A DNA stretch of 40,768 nt from Avimonoglobus sp965151315 (GTDB taxonomy: Bacteria; Bacillota; Clostridia; UBA1381), in contig CBCTZG010000017.1 in NCBI GenBank assembly GCA_965151315.1, positions 1 through 40,768 on the forward strand, written 5' to 3'. Positions 30,530 through 38,083 of the stretch are shown one piece after another. How positions within the stretch are numbered: the first letter of the stretch is position 1; each line of letters starts with the position of its first letter. The position numbers were made by a program, and so were the translations under genes. Under the pieces are notes generated by a model. It was given only the letters and a program-made list of their open reading frames with translations. It searched no databases and had not been told where the DNA came from.

Positions 30530-30910
30530 ATGGCGGAGGAACGAAAGCTGAACGGAAAAGGGATTTTGAAAGGGATCATTTTCTCGATCCTGGTCACAGC
30601 GGTCTGCATGGTGGCGCTGGCATTGGTCTGTTATTTTGGGAACATTTCGGATAAGCTGTTGGGAATATTGATTTTTATAGCGACAATACTCTCCATATTC
30701 GCAGGCGCCCTGTTTGTATCCCGGAATGCCCAAAAAGCCGGGCTGATCCACGGCGGGCTTTTGGGTTTGGGGTATTTCCTGGTGGTGCTGGCCGCGGGGA
30801 TGATCCTGCAAAAGGGAGTGGTATGGGATATACGGCTGGTTACCATGCTATTGGGAGATGTGGCTGCTGGTATGCTGGGTGGCATATTGGGAATCAACGG
30901 AAAAAATTAA
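30530..30910 (+). CDS. TIGR04086-like small membrane protein
   Basis: A 126-residue protein with four membrane segments: ILKGIIFSILVTAVCMVALALVC (about 12-34), LLGILIFIATILSIFAGALFV (43-63), GLIHGGLLGLGYFLVVLAAGMIL (71-93) and VTMLLGDVAAGMLGGILGI (104-122). The pattern and its place between yajC and scfA match the TIGR04086 family, a clostridial protein of unknown function. The conserved motif HGGLLGLGY is notable. The GGAGG ribosome binding site lies within a terminator hairpin, so its translation may be kept low unless the hairpin is open. Confidence 0.85.
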   Translation: MAEERKLNGKGILKGIIFSILVTAVCMVALALVCYFGNISDKLLGILIFIATILSIFAGALFVSRNAQKAGLIHGGLLGLGYFLVVLAAGMILQKGVVWDIRLVTMLLGDVAAGMLGGILGINGKN

Positions 30911-30929
30911 GAAAAAATGTGAAAACCCC

Positions 30930-30958
30930 TTTTCATTTTCCAAATCTTATGGTATAAT
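30930..30958 (+). promoter_or_regulatory. Extended -10 promoter of scfA
   Basis: A TATAAT box (30953-30958) preceded by TGG (extended -10), with a weak -35 TTTTCA (30930-30935) at 17 bases, 35 bases before the scfA ATG. Confidence 0.78.
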
Positions 30959-30992
30959 GGAAAAGTAATGAAATGAACAGGAGGAATTCAGC

Positions 30993-31133
30993 ATGAAACA
31001 CGTTAAAACCTTGAATAAAGCTGTGTTGAAAGAAAGCGCAAAGCATGGCGGCTGCGGCGAGTGCCAGACGTCCTGCCAGTCTGCCTGCAAGACATCCTGC
31101 ACGGTAGCAAATCAAAAGTGCGAACGAATCTAA
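30993..31133 (+). CDS. scfA: SCIFF ribosomal peptide precursor
   Basis: A 46-residue peptide translated directly from the bases: it begins MKHVKTLNKAVLKESAKHGG and carries six cysteines in its second half, at positions 21, 24, 28, 32, 36 and 43 (CGEC, QTSCQSACKTSC, then NQKC). This is the 'six cysteines in forty-five residues' pattern that defines SCIFF (TIGR03973), the precursor of a thioether-linked peptide modified by the radical SAM enzyme encoded next. AGGAGG lies 7 bases before the ATG. Its mature form and function are unknown in the literature I know; it is near-universal in Clostridia and has been suggested to have a housekeeping role. Confidence 0.95.
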   Translation: MKHVKTLNKAVLKESAKHGGCGECQTSCQSACKTSCTVANQKCERI

Positions 31134-31152
31134 CAAAGAAATACCAAGAACC

Positions 31153-31181
31153 GCAGACAAAGGCTTGCCTTTGTCTGCTTT
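31153..31181 (+). terminator. Hairpin between scfA and scfB (leaky terminator/attenuator)
   Basis: GCAGACAAAGGC (31153-31164) and GCCTTTGTCTGC (31167-31178) are perfectly complementary, giving a very stable stem, but only TTTG follows, so it may end most but not all transcripts and protect the 3' end of the scfA RNA. Confidence 0.75.
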
Positions 31182-31199
31182 GCTAAGGAGAAGAAAAAA

Positions 31200-32582
31200 T
31201 TGATACATCAGTATAAACAATTTGGTCTTAATATTGTAATGGACGTATACAGCGGCAGTGTACATATTGTCGATGACGCCGTATACGATATGCTGGAGCT
31301 GATCCAGGAGCCCTTTGACAAGGAAAAATTCGATTTTGAAAGCGTCAGGACGGCGCTGGCCGGCAGATATGCAGATGAAGCGCTCCGGGAAGCGTACGGC
31401 GAGATCCTGGAGCTGTACCGGCAGGGGCTTTTGTTCTGCGGGGATATTTATCAGGATGTGGCGAAAAATTGGGATAAGCGGTCTGTGGTCAAGGCACTGT
31501 GCCTGCATGTAGCCCATGACTGCAACCTGCGGTGCAAATACTGCTTTGCGGATACGGGGGAATTCCATGGGAAACGGAGCATCATGTCCGCGGAGGTGGG
31601 GAAAAAGGCGATTGATTTTGTCATCGCTAATTCCGGAAACCGCCGCAACATTGAAATCGACTATTTCGGCGGCGAACCCCTGATGAACTTTGAAGCAGTA
31701 AAAGAAATTACGGAATACGCTAAGGCGCAGGGTAAGCAGCATGATAAAAATTTTAGGTTTACCATTACCACCAATGGTATATTATTGGACGAAAAGGTGA
31801 AAGAATATGTCAATGAGAATATGTCCAATGTGGTGCTGAGCTTGGACGGCCGGAAAGAAGTCAACGATAAAATGCGCTGCCGGGTGGACGGCAGCGGCTC
31901 CTATGACGCCATTGTGCCCAAATTTATCGACCTGGCGGAAAGCCGGAACCAGGACAATTATTATGTTCGGGGCACCTTTACCGCAAATAATCTGCATTTT
32001 GCGGACGACGTCCTCCATATGGCGGATCTGGGCTTCAAGCAGACCAGTGTAGAGCCAGTGGTGGCGCCGGAAACAGAGGATTATGCCTTGAAGGAAGAGC
32101 ATATCCCGGTGGTTTTCTCGGAATATGAAAAGCTGGCGGAGGAATATGTGAAGCGGCGCCGGGAGGGCCGGGGTTTTAACTTTTTCCACTTTATGGTGGA
32201 TCTGGAGCAGGGGCCCTGCGTGGTAAAGCGGCTATCCGGCTGCGGCGCGGGGCATGAGTACCTGGCGGTAACCCCGGAAGGGGATATTTATCCCTGTCAT
32301 CAGTTTGTGGGCAATGAAAAATTTAAGATGGGCAATGTGTTTGCCGGAACGCTGGATGCGGATATCCGGAGCATGTTTGAAAAATCAAACATTTACACAA
32401 AGCCGAAATGCACAGACTGTTTTGCCAAATTCTACTGCAGCGGCGGCTGTTCCGCAAACGCCTATAACTTCAACGGCGATATTAACGCCCCCTATGACCT
32501 GGCCTGCGAATTTGAACGCAAACGGGTGGAGTGCGCTATTGCCATTGAGGCGGTAAAGCTGCTGGAGCAGGAAGACCAATAA
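31200..32582 (+). CDS. scfB: SCIFF radical SAM maturase
   Basis: A 460-residue radical SAM/SPASM enzyme that forms the thioether bond on the SCIFF peptide. The start is TTG 31200, 9 bases after AAGGAG. Residues 1-90 (IHQYKQFGLNIVMDVYSGSVHIVDDAVYDML) are a peptide-recognition-like domain. The radical SAM motif is CNLRCKYC (Cys108, 112, 115), followed by IDYFGGEPLMNF. The SPASM domain is cysteine-rich: LSGCGAGHEYLAVTPEGDIYPCHQF and CTDCFAKFYCSGGCSANAY with a final Cys near LAC, which would bind two auxiliary [4Fe-4S] clusters. Family length is normal. Confidence 0.97.
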   Translation: MIHQYKQFGLNIVMDVYSGSVHIVDDAVYDMLELIQEPFDKEKFDFESVRTALAGRYADEALREAYGEILELYRQGLLFCGDIYQDVAKNWDKRSVVKALCLHVAHDCNLRCKYCFADTGEFHGKRSIMSAEVGKKAIDFVIANSGNRRNIEIDYFGGEPLMNFEAVKEITEYAKAQGKQHDKNFRFTITTNGILLDEKVKEYVNENMSNVVLSLDGRKEVNDKMRCRVDGSGSYDAIVPKFIDLAESRNQDNYYVRGTFTANNLHFADDVLHMADLGFKQTSVEPVVAPETEDYALKEEHIPVVFSEYEKLAEEYVKRRREGRGFNFFHFMVDLEQGPCVVKRLSGCGAGHEYLAVTPEGDIYPCHQFVGNEKFKMGNVFAGTLDADIRSMFEKSNIYTKPKCTDCFAKFYCSGGCSANAYNFNGDINAPYDLACEFERKRVECAIAIEAVKLLEQEDQ

Positions 32583-32603
32583 AACAGAAAGGAATCGTTG
32601 GCT

Positions 32604-33266
32604 ATGGTAACATTTGACGATGTCCGGAACAACCGGGAAATTCAAGCCTGCATTATGCGGGCCGACGAGCTTTTAAAAGCGGCGGATTATACGGAGCACA
32701 GCTTTGTCCACGCTGGGATTGTGTCCCGGACTGCTGCTAAAATTTTAACGGACATCGGCGGCTATTCGCCCCGGGAGATTGAGCTGGCACGGATCGCGGG
32801 GTATGTCCATGACATTGGCAACATGGTCAACCGGAATGATCACGCCCAGTCGGGGGCGATTTTGGCCTATGCGATCCTTTTGCGTATGGGGATGGACGTA
32901 GAGGAAGCCACGTTAGTGGCTTCCGCCGTAGGCAATCACGACGAGGGCACGGGCGGCGCCGTCAGCCCGGTTTCGGCCGCCTTGATTTTGGCGGATAAGG
33001 CAGACGTGCGCTATACCCGTGTGCGCAAGGATACCGCTTCAAAATTTGATATTCACGACCGTGTGAATTCCGCTGTACGCAATTCGACGCTTCGGATCGA
33101 TCAGGAGAAAAATCAGATCGAACTCAAAATGGAAATCGATACGGAAATCTCTTCCGTGATGGATTACTTTGAAATTTTTCTCCAGCGAATGCTGATGTGC
33201 CGAAAGTCAGCGGAATTTTTTGGTATGCGGCTGCGGATTATAGCCAATGACATGCGGCTTTTATAG
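32604..33266 (+). CDS. HD-domain metal-dependent phosphohydrolase of unknown substrate
   Basis: A 220-residue protein with an HD fold: His36 (EHSFVHAG), the HD dyad at 69-70 (GYVHDIGNMVNR), His80, His112 (GNHDEG) and Asp131 (ILADKADVRYTR), the ligand set of a two-metal HD hydrolase. Family members act on nucleotides or cyclic dinucleotides, but the substrate here is unknown. The C-terminal region (VMDYFEIFLQRMLMCRKSAEFFG) is helical. ATG 32604 is preferred over TTG 32598. It starts 21 bases after scfB and probably shares its transcript, so a link to the SCIFF pathway is possible but not shown. Confidence 0.82.
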   Translation: MVTFDDVRNNREIQACIMRADELLKAADYTEHSFVHAGIVSRTAAKILTDIGGYSPREIELARIAGYVHDIGNMVNRNDHAQSGAILAYAILLRMGMDVEEATLVASAVGNHDEGTGGAVSPVSAALILADKADVRYTRVRKDTASKFDIHDRVNSAVRNSTLRIDQEKNQIELKMEIDTEISSVMDYFEIFLQRMLMCRKSAEFFGMRLRIIANDMRLL

Positions 33267-33348
33267 CGTCGGTATTTTGAAACGGGTAATAAAATGCCAA
33301 TATTTTGGAAAATATAAATAAAAAGCTGACAAGGAGAGGAGGAGGAAC

Positions 33349-33663
33349 ATGGCGGCAGAAGCATTAAAGCTGATCAAAGACGCGGAAAACCAGGCTGCCC
33401 GGCTGATCGAGGATGCGCAAAAAGAGGCGGCAGACCGGATTGCGGCGGCGGTGCAGGCTGCGAAGGAGCAGGTTTCGGCGGCAAAGCGAACCGGCGGCGA
33501 AGCCCTGGAGCAGGCAAAGCTGCAGGCGCAAGCCCAAGCGGAGCGGCAGGGGAAAGCAGACGCGGAAGCGGCGGCTCGGGAAGCTGCGGCGCTGAAGGAG
33601 ACGATGCTTAAAAAGCAGGACGGCGCGGTTGCGCTTGTACTGCGGACGATTGCAGAAGCATAG
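33349..33663 (+). CDS. ntpF: V-type ATPase peripheral stalk subunit H (NtpF-like)
   Basis: A 104-residue, alanine- and glutamate-rich protein that is almost wholly a coiled coil (ALKLIKDAENQAARLIEDAQKEAADRIAAAVQAAKEQV onwards). It corresponds to the short peripheral stalk subunit (H or G; NtpF in Enterococcus), which pairs with subunit E to hold the V1 head still. Sequence similarity is low in this family, so the call rests mainly on composition and position: first in an operon that continues with I, K, E, C, F, A, B, as in E. hirae. GGAGGAGGA lies just before the ATG. Confidence 0.85.
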   Translation: MAAEALKLIKDAENQAARLIEDAQKEAADRIAAAVQAAKEQVSAAKRTGGEALEQAKLQAQAQAERQGKADAEAAAREAAALKETMLKKQDGAVALVLRTIAEA

Positions 33664-33681
33664 GCGAAAGTGGGTGACGAG

Positions 33682-35646
33682 TTGGCTATATTAGAAATGG
33701 AGAAAATTACGGTCTACGGGCTGAACCAATGCCGCAAACAGCTCTTGGAAACGCTGCATAAGCTGGAAGCGGTCCAGGTAGAGCCGATAGACTGCGGGGC
33801 GCTGGCGGTTGACCGGCAGGAAACAGAAAAAAGCATTGCGCAGTTTGAGTCACACATTGCCTCGGCTGCCCAGGCCTTGGAGATTTTGGCGGATTATGTC
33901 CCGGAACGGAGCGGGCTGTTTTCGAAACGGACGCCCTTGGATGAGACCTATTACAGCATGGCGTCCACGGAATACGACCAAGTATTGAAAGAAATTTATG
34001 AGATCCTCCGGCTTTCGAAAACGATTCGGGAAAATGAAGACAGCATCGGCAAAATCATAGTCAAACAAGCCGGGCTGGAGCCGTACCGGAAGCTGGACGT
34101 GCCCATGAATTGCCAAGGAACCCGGAAAACAGCGGCACAGGTGGGTACGCTGCCGGGAGAGTGGGATGCGGAACGGCTGCGGCGGTCCTTAGACGGGGCG
34201 GAGCTTTCCGCCTGCCACGCGGAAATTCTGTCGGCGACCCGGGAGCAGACTGCGGTATGGCTGATCTATCCGAAATCAGAAGCGGAGCGGTACCGGGCCG
34301 CGCTGCGGGAAATGGAATTCATGGAACCAGCCTTCAGCTTGTCCCACCATCCGCCGGAGAAAAAAATCGCGGTGCTGGCAGACGCGAAAGCGGCGCTGGA
34401 GGCGCAGAACCAATCCGCCCGGGAAGAGCTTCGGCAGATGGCGGACAAGCGTGACCGGATCAGGCTATTTTATGATCATTTGGTTATGCGCCTGGAAAAG
34501 TATCAGGTGCTGGCCAAGGTGGGCGTGACAAAAAGTACATTTATCTTGACTGGGTTTGTACCGGCAAAGGCTGCGGCCGCCGTCCAGAAGCGGCTGGAGG
34601 ACAGGTTCACCTGTTATGTAGAGCTTGCGAGGCCGGATCCGGCGGATAATCCGCCGGTGGAATTTGAGAACCCGGGAATCATCTCGCCGGTCGAGGGCAT
34701 TACCGGGGACTACAGTATGCCGGGCCCCCATGACATTGATCCCAATCCAATCATGGCCTGGTTTTATTACCTGTTTTTCGGCATGATGTTTTCCGACGCC
34801 GGCTATGGCCTGCTCATGATGATCGTGTGCGGGATTTTGGGATTTGGACGGGTTTTGGAAAAGGGCAGGCGCAGAATGTTTCAGATGTTCTTTTACTGCG
34901 GCGTTTCGACGACATTCTGGGGAATTATGTACGGCAGCTTTTTCGGCGATATGATCCAAACAGTATCAAACACCTTTGGAGACGGCACGGTCGCCTTTCG
35001 GCCGGTCTTCATGGATCCGGTGGCGCAGCCCTTAGAATTGTTGATTTTAAGTGTTGCTTTTGGCATGGTGCATATCCTGGTTGGCCTGGGGATCAAGTTT
35101 TATATGCTTTGGCGGCAGGGACACCGGCTGGACGCTGTCTTTGACGTAGGCTTTTGGATGCTTTTGCTCGTCGGCTTAAGCGTTATGGCCGCCGGCATGG
35201 GAGTGGGGATCAGCTCCGTGGGTACAGCCGGAATCGCCATGGCGATTGCCGGGGCCGCCGGGCTGGTGCTGACCCAGGGCCGAAGCAGAAAGAATATTTT
35301 TGCGAAGCTGTTCGGTGGAATCATGAGCCTGTACGATATTACCAGCTATATCGGCGATATTCTGTCTTATTCCCGGCTGATGGCTCTAGGATTGGCCACG
35401 GGCGTTATCGCCTCAGTGATCAATGTACTGGCGGCGCTGGCGGGGCCGTCTATATTCGGAACGGTTATATTTATTTTAATATCCCTGGCAGGACATGCTA
35501 TGAATTTTGCAATCAATATGCTGGGGGCGTATGTACACACAAACCGTCTGCAATATGTGGAGTTCTATCAGAAATTTTATGAAGGCGGCGGTCGGAAATT
35601 TAAACCGTTCGCCATGCATACCAAGTATTATAATTTTTCAAAATAA
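33682..35646 (+). CDS. ntpI: V-type ATPase membrane subunit I (a subunit)
   Basis: A protein of about 654 residues, the stator subunit whose membrane part carries the ion half-channels. The first half (about 1-345) is a cytoplasmic coiled-coil arm (LLETLHKLEAVQVEPI, SAREELRQMADKRDRIRLF). The second half has seven or eight membrane helices, starting with IMAWFYYLFFGMMFSDAGYGLLMMIVCGI. The hallmark YIGDILSYSRLMALGLATG contains the essential arginine (Arg565), and EFYQKFYEGGGRKFKPF closes the protein. The start is uncertain: GTG 33670 gives MGDELAIL, while TTG 33682 gives MAILEMEKITV, closer to homologues. Confidence 0.96.
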   Translation: MAILEMEKITVYGLNQCRKQLLETLHKLEAVQVEPIDCGALAVDRQETEKSIAQFESHIASAAQALEILADYVPERSGLFSKRTPLDETYYSMASTEYDQVLKEIYEILRLSKTIRENEDSIGKIIVKQAGLEPYRKLDVPMNCQGTRKTAAQVGTLPGEWDAERLRRSLDGAELSACHAEILSATREQTAVWLIYPKSEAERYRAALREMEFMEPAFSLSHHPPEKKIAVLADAKAALEAQNQSAREELRQMADKRDRIRLFYDHLVMRLEKYQVLAKVGVTKSTFILTGFVPAKAAAAVQKRLEDRFTCYVELARPDPADNPPVEFENPGIISPVEGITGDYSMPGPHDIDPNPIMAWFYYLFFGMMFSDAGYGLLMMIVCGILGFGRVLEKGRRRMFQMFFYCGVSTTFWGIMYGSFFGDMIQTVSNTFGDGTVAFRPVFMDPVAQPLELLILSVAFGMVHILVGLGIKFYMLWRQGHRLDAVFDVGFWMLLLVGLSVMAAGMGVGISSVGTAGIAMAIAGAAGLVLTQGRSRKNIFAKLFGGIMSLYDITSYIGDILSYSRLMALGLATGVIASVINVLAALAGPSIFGTVIFILISLAGHAMNFAINMLGAYVHTNRLQYVEFYQKFYEGGGRKFKPFAMHTKYYNFSK

Positions 35647-35667
35647 CGAATGAAAGAGGGATTGGAA

Positions 35668-36135
35668 ATGAATTTAGGAATGTTTTTTGCACTGTTGGGG
35701 GTAGCGTGTGCCGTTGTGCTTGCCGGCATGGGATCTTCAAAGGGCGTTGGGATCGCTTCTGAGGCGGCGCAGGCTGTCATCGCGGACGATCCGGATAAGT
35801 TCGGAAAGCTGCTGGTCCTGCAGCTGCTGCCGGGTACACAGGGCCTGTACGGGCTGATCGTTGGCGTAATGGTACTTTTGAATATTGGTGTTTTGGGCGG
35901 CCAGGCGGTTACGGATACGATTGTTGGCCTGCAGTATTTCGCGGCATGCCTGCCCATCGCTATTGCCGGATATTTTTCCGCCAAGTCGCAGGGGCGGGTT
36001 TGCGCTGTAGGCGTAAACCTGACAGCAAAGCGGCCGGAGGCCAGCTCCAAGGCGATTGTTTCTGCTTCCTTGATCGAGCTGTATGCGCTGCTGGGCTTTA
36101 TTGTTTCCTTCCTGATTGTAATCAATATCGGTTAA
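35668..36135 (+). CDS. ntpK: V-type ATPase proteolipid subunit K, predicted sodium type
   Basis: A 155-residue, four-helix rotor subunit made of two duplicated hairpins (GMGSSKGVGIASEAAQAVI in the first and GYFSAKSQGRVCAVG in the second). The positions that bind sodium in E. hirae NtpK are all conserved: Leu54, Thr57 and Gln58 in LLPGTQGLYG (with Tyr61), Gln108 in SQGRV and the carboxylate Glu137 in SLIELYALLGF. This predicts sodium rather than proton transport. ATG 35668 follows AGAGGGATTGGAA and gives the usual short N-terminus; ATG 35650 is an in-frame alternative. It lies between I and E in the operon. Confidence 0.96.
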   Translation: MNLGMFFALLGVACAVVLAGMGSSKGVGIASEAAQAVIADDPDKFGKLLVLQLLPGTQGLYGLIVGVMVLLNIGVLGGQAVTDTIVGLQYFAACLPIAIAGYFSAKSQGRVCAVGVNLTAKRPEASSKAIVSASLIELYALLGFIVSFLIVINIG

Positions 36136-36171
36136 TCCTGCACTGTATGCGGGACAGAAAGGAAGGATGAC

Positions 36172-36759
36172 ATGAGCGGATTAGACCAGATCACCGAAAG
36201 CATCCTGTCGGCGGCAAGACAGGAGGCGGACGGGATTCTGCGCCAGGCGGACGAAAGAGCTGATGAGATCCTGGCGGAGGGAAAAAAAGACGCGGAAGAC
36301 ACGAAAGCCCTAGCGCAGGCGGCGGTGAAAAAGGAAACGGAAAAGCTCCGGCAAAGGGCTGCGGCTGTTAGTCAGCAGAATCATCGCCAAGCGCTTCTGC
36401 GGGCACGGCTAGAAATCATTGATCAGTTTATAGCGGCTGGACGGGAAAAAATCCTGGCAATGCCAGATCAGGAATATTTTGATTTCCTGTACCAAATTTT
36501 CGCACGGCAAAATATTGCGGCCGACGGAGAAATTCTACTTTCCCCGAGGGATCGGAACCGTCTGCCGGCGGACTTTTTAGAACGGTTAAACAGCGCAGGC
36601 CGGGGAAAAGTTACGCTGTCCCAAGACGCCGGCGGCGTAGAAAATGGATTTATCGTCCGCTGCGGGAAAATTGAGATTAACTGCACTATTGACAGTATTT
36701 TTGCGGAAAAAGACAATGTGCTGCGGGACAGGCTGAACCAATATTTGTCGGAAGAATAA
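36172..36759 (+). CDS. ntpE: V-type ATPase subunit E
   Basis: A 195-residue peripheral stalk subunit. The first 110 residues are a charged coiled coil (ITESILSAARQEADGILRQADERADEILAEGKKDAE), which pairs with the short stalk subunit. The rest is a globular domain that sits on the head (GREKILAMPDQEYFDFLY, GGVENGFIVRCGKIEINCTIDSIFAE, typical of the family C-terminus). AAGGAAGG lies before the ATG. It is within the operon order K-E-C, and subunit C begins 13 bases later. Confidence 0.94.
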   Translation: MSGLDQITESILSAARQEADGILRQADERADEILAEGKKDAEDTKALAQAAVKKETEKLRQRAAAVSQQNHRQALLRARLEIIDQFIAAGREKILAMPDQEYFDFLYQIFARQNIAADGEILLSPRDRNRLPADFLERLNSAGRGKVTLSQDAGGVENGFIVRCGKIEINCTIDSIFAEKDNVLRDRLNQYLSEE

Positions 36760-36772
36760 GCGGGGTGATTGT

Positions 36773-37735
36773 TTGCGGGAAGAAGAGTACGCATACGCGG
36801 TGGCGTATACAAAAACGATTGAAAATAAAATGCTTTCCCAAAAGGATTTAGAAACCTTGCTCCGGTATGAAACAATGCAGGAGGCCTTGAAATTCCTGCG
36901 GGACCGAGGCTTCGGCGGGGAGGCCCAGACAGTGGAGAGGATGCTCCAAAAGGAGCTGGAAACGGCGTGGCAGGTGGTGTATGCGGTCTGCGGAAAGGAA
37001 GGAGCATTGGACATCCTCCTATATTCCAATGATTTTCATAATCTAAAGACCATCCTAAAGGCCGTCATGTCGGATGTGTCGTGGGAAAATCTAGTCCTGC
37101 GGCCCTGTATAGCGGTACCGGAAAAAATCTATGAAGCGGTGCTTCATGCCCGGTTTGACGGGCTGCCCGATTTTTTGCGGGAGCCGGCTCGGGATGCATA
37201 TCGGTTGATTTCGGAAACCAACGACGGACAACTGACGGAGATTCTGCTGGACAAGGCGCTATATAAAGCTATGCGGGCGCGGGCGGAACAAATTGGGAGT
37301 CCATTTCTTGCCCAATGGGTCGAATGCAATATTGTGCTTGCGGATTTCAAAACGGCGGTCCGCGGCGCGTTTGCCAAAAAGGACAAGGCGTTTTTAGAAA
37401 ATGCGATGATCCCGTCGGATACAGTGAATACTGACCGCCTGGCCGCGGCGGCAGCAGAGGGGCCGGAAGCGGTTTCACAGCTGCTGGAAGCGCTGGAACC
37501 GGAAGCCGCAGAGGCCTTGGGCCAGTCCTTTGATGCCTTTGAAAAATGGTGCGATAACCAGCGGATGGCTTTATTGCGGGCAGAAAAAAACCGCTTTTTT
37601 GGGATTGAGCCGATTTTAGCGTTTTTACTGGGAAAGCAGGCGGAAATCCAGGCGGTACGCATGATTTTAGCGGGTAAGGAGAATCATGTGCCAATGGAGA
37701 TTATTCAGGAAAGGCTGCGTGATATGTATGTATAA
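36773..37735 (+). CDS. ntpC: V-type ATPase subunit C (d-like)
   Basis: A 320-residue soluble subunit that caps the rotor ring and couples the central shaft to it. Typical segments are EYAYAVAYTKTIENKMLSQKDLETLLRYETMQEALKFLRDRGFGG, YSNDFHNLKTILKAVM, and a C-terminal ILAFLLGKQAEIQAVRMILAGKENHVPMEIIQERLRDMYV. The start is TTG 36773 after GGGGTGATTG; no better start is present. The last eight bases overlap subunit F. The family call is solid from the conserved FLLGKxAEIQxVRMIL and ERLRxxYV motifs. Confidence 0.95.
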   Translation: MREEEYAYAVAYTKTIENKMLSQKDLETLLRYETMQEALKFLRDRGFGGEAQTVERMLQKELETAWQVVYAVCGKEGALDILLYSNDFHNLKTILKAVMSDVSWENLVLRPCIAVPEKIYEAVLHARFDGLPDFLREPARDAYRLISETNDGQLTEILLDKALYKAMRARAEQIGSPFLAQWVECNIVLADFKTAVRGAFAKKDKAFLENAMIPSDTVNTDRLAAAAAEGPEAVSQLLEALEPEAAEALGQSFDAFEKWCDNQRMALLRAEKNRFFGIEPILAFLLGKQAEIQAVRMILAGKENHVPMEIIQERLRDMYV

Positions 37736-38048
37736 GATCGGTGTGATCGGCGATTATGACAGTATTTGCGGCTTCAGCGCCCTGGGTATGGATACATTCC
37801 CGGTCAGCCATACAGGGGCCGCGGAAAAGACCCTGAGAAATCTGGCGGAAAACGGATACGGGATCATTTACATTACAGAAGAATATATTGAAAAAATGCC
37901 GGCGTTGTTTGAGAAATACCAGGAATCCCAGGTCCCGGCAGTAGTGCCGATTCCTTCCTGCAAGGGCGCCACTGGCTTCGGGATTGGCAATGTTAAACGG
38001 TATGTGGAGCAGGCGGTAGGGTCTGACATTATTTTCAACGGCGAATAA
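37728..38048 (+). CDS. ntpG: V-type ATPase subunit F
   Basis: A 106-residue central-stalk subunit (NtpG in Enterococcus nomenclature). It begins MYKIGVIGDYDSICGFSALGMDTFPV and continues with GYGIIYITEEYIEK and VVPIPSCKGATGFGIGNVKRYVEQAVGSDII, the family pattern. ATG 37728 overlaps the end of subunit C by eight bases; the longer in-frame reading from 37686 is a shadow of C. It stabilises the rotor shaft with subunit D, which lies beyond the right edge. Confidence 0.95.
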   Translation: MYKIGVIGDYDSICGFSALGMDTFPVSHTGAAEKTLRNLAENGYGIIYITEEYIEKMPALFEKYQESQVPAVVPIPSCKGATGFGIGNVKRYVEQAVGSDIIFNGE

Positions 38049-38083
38049 GGCAGAGTTCAATATTGAAAGGAACGGTTTGCAGT

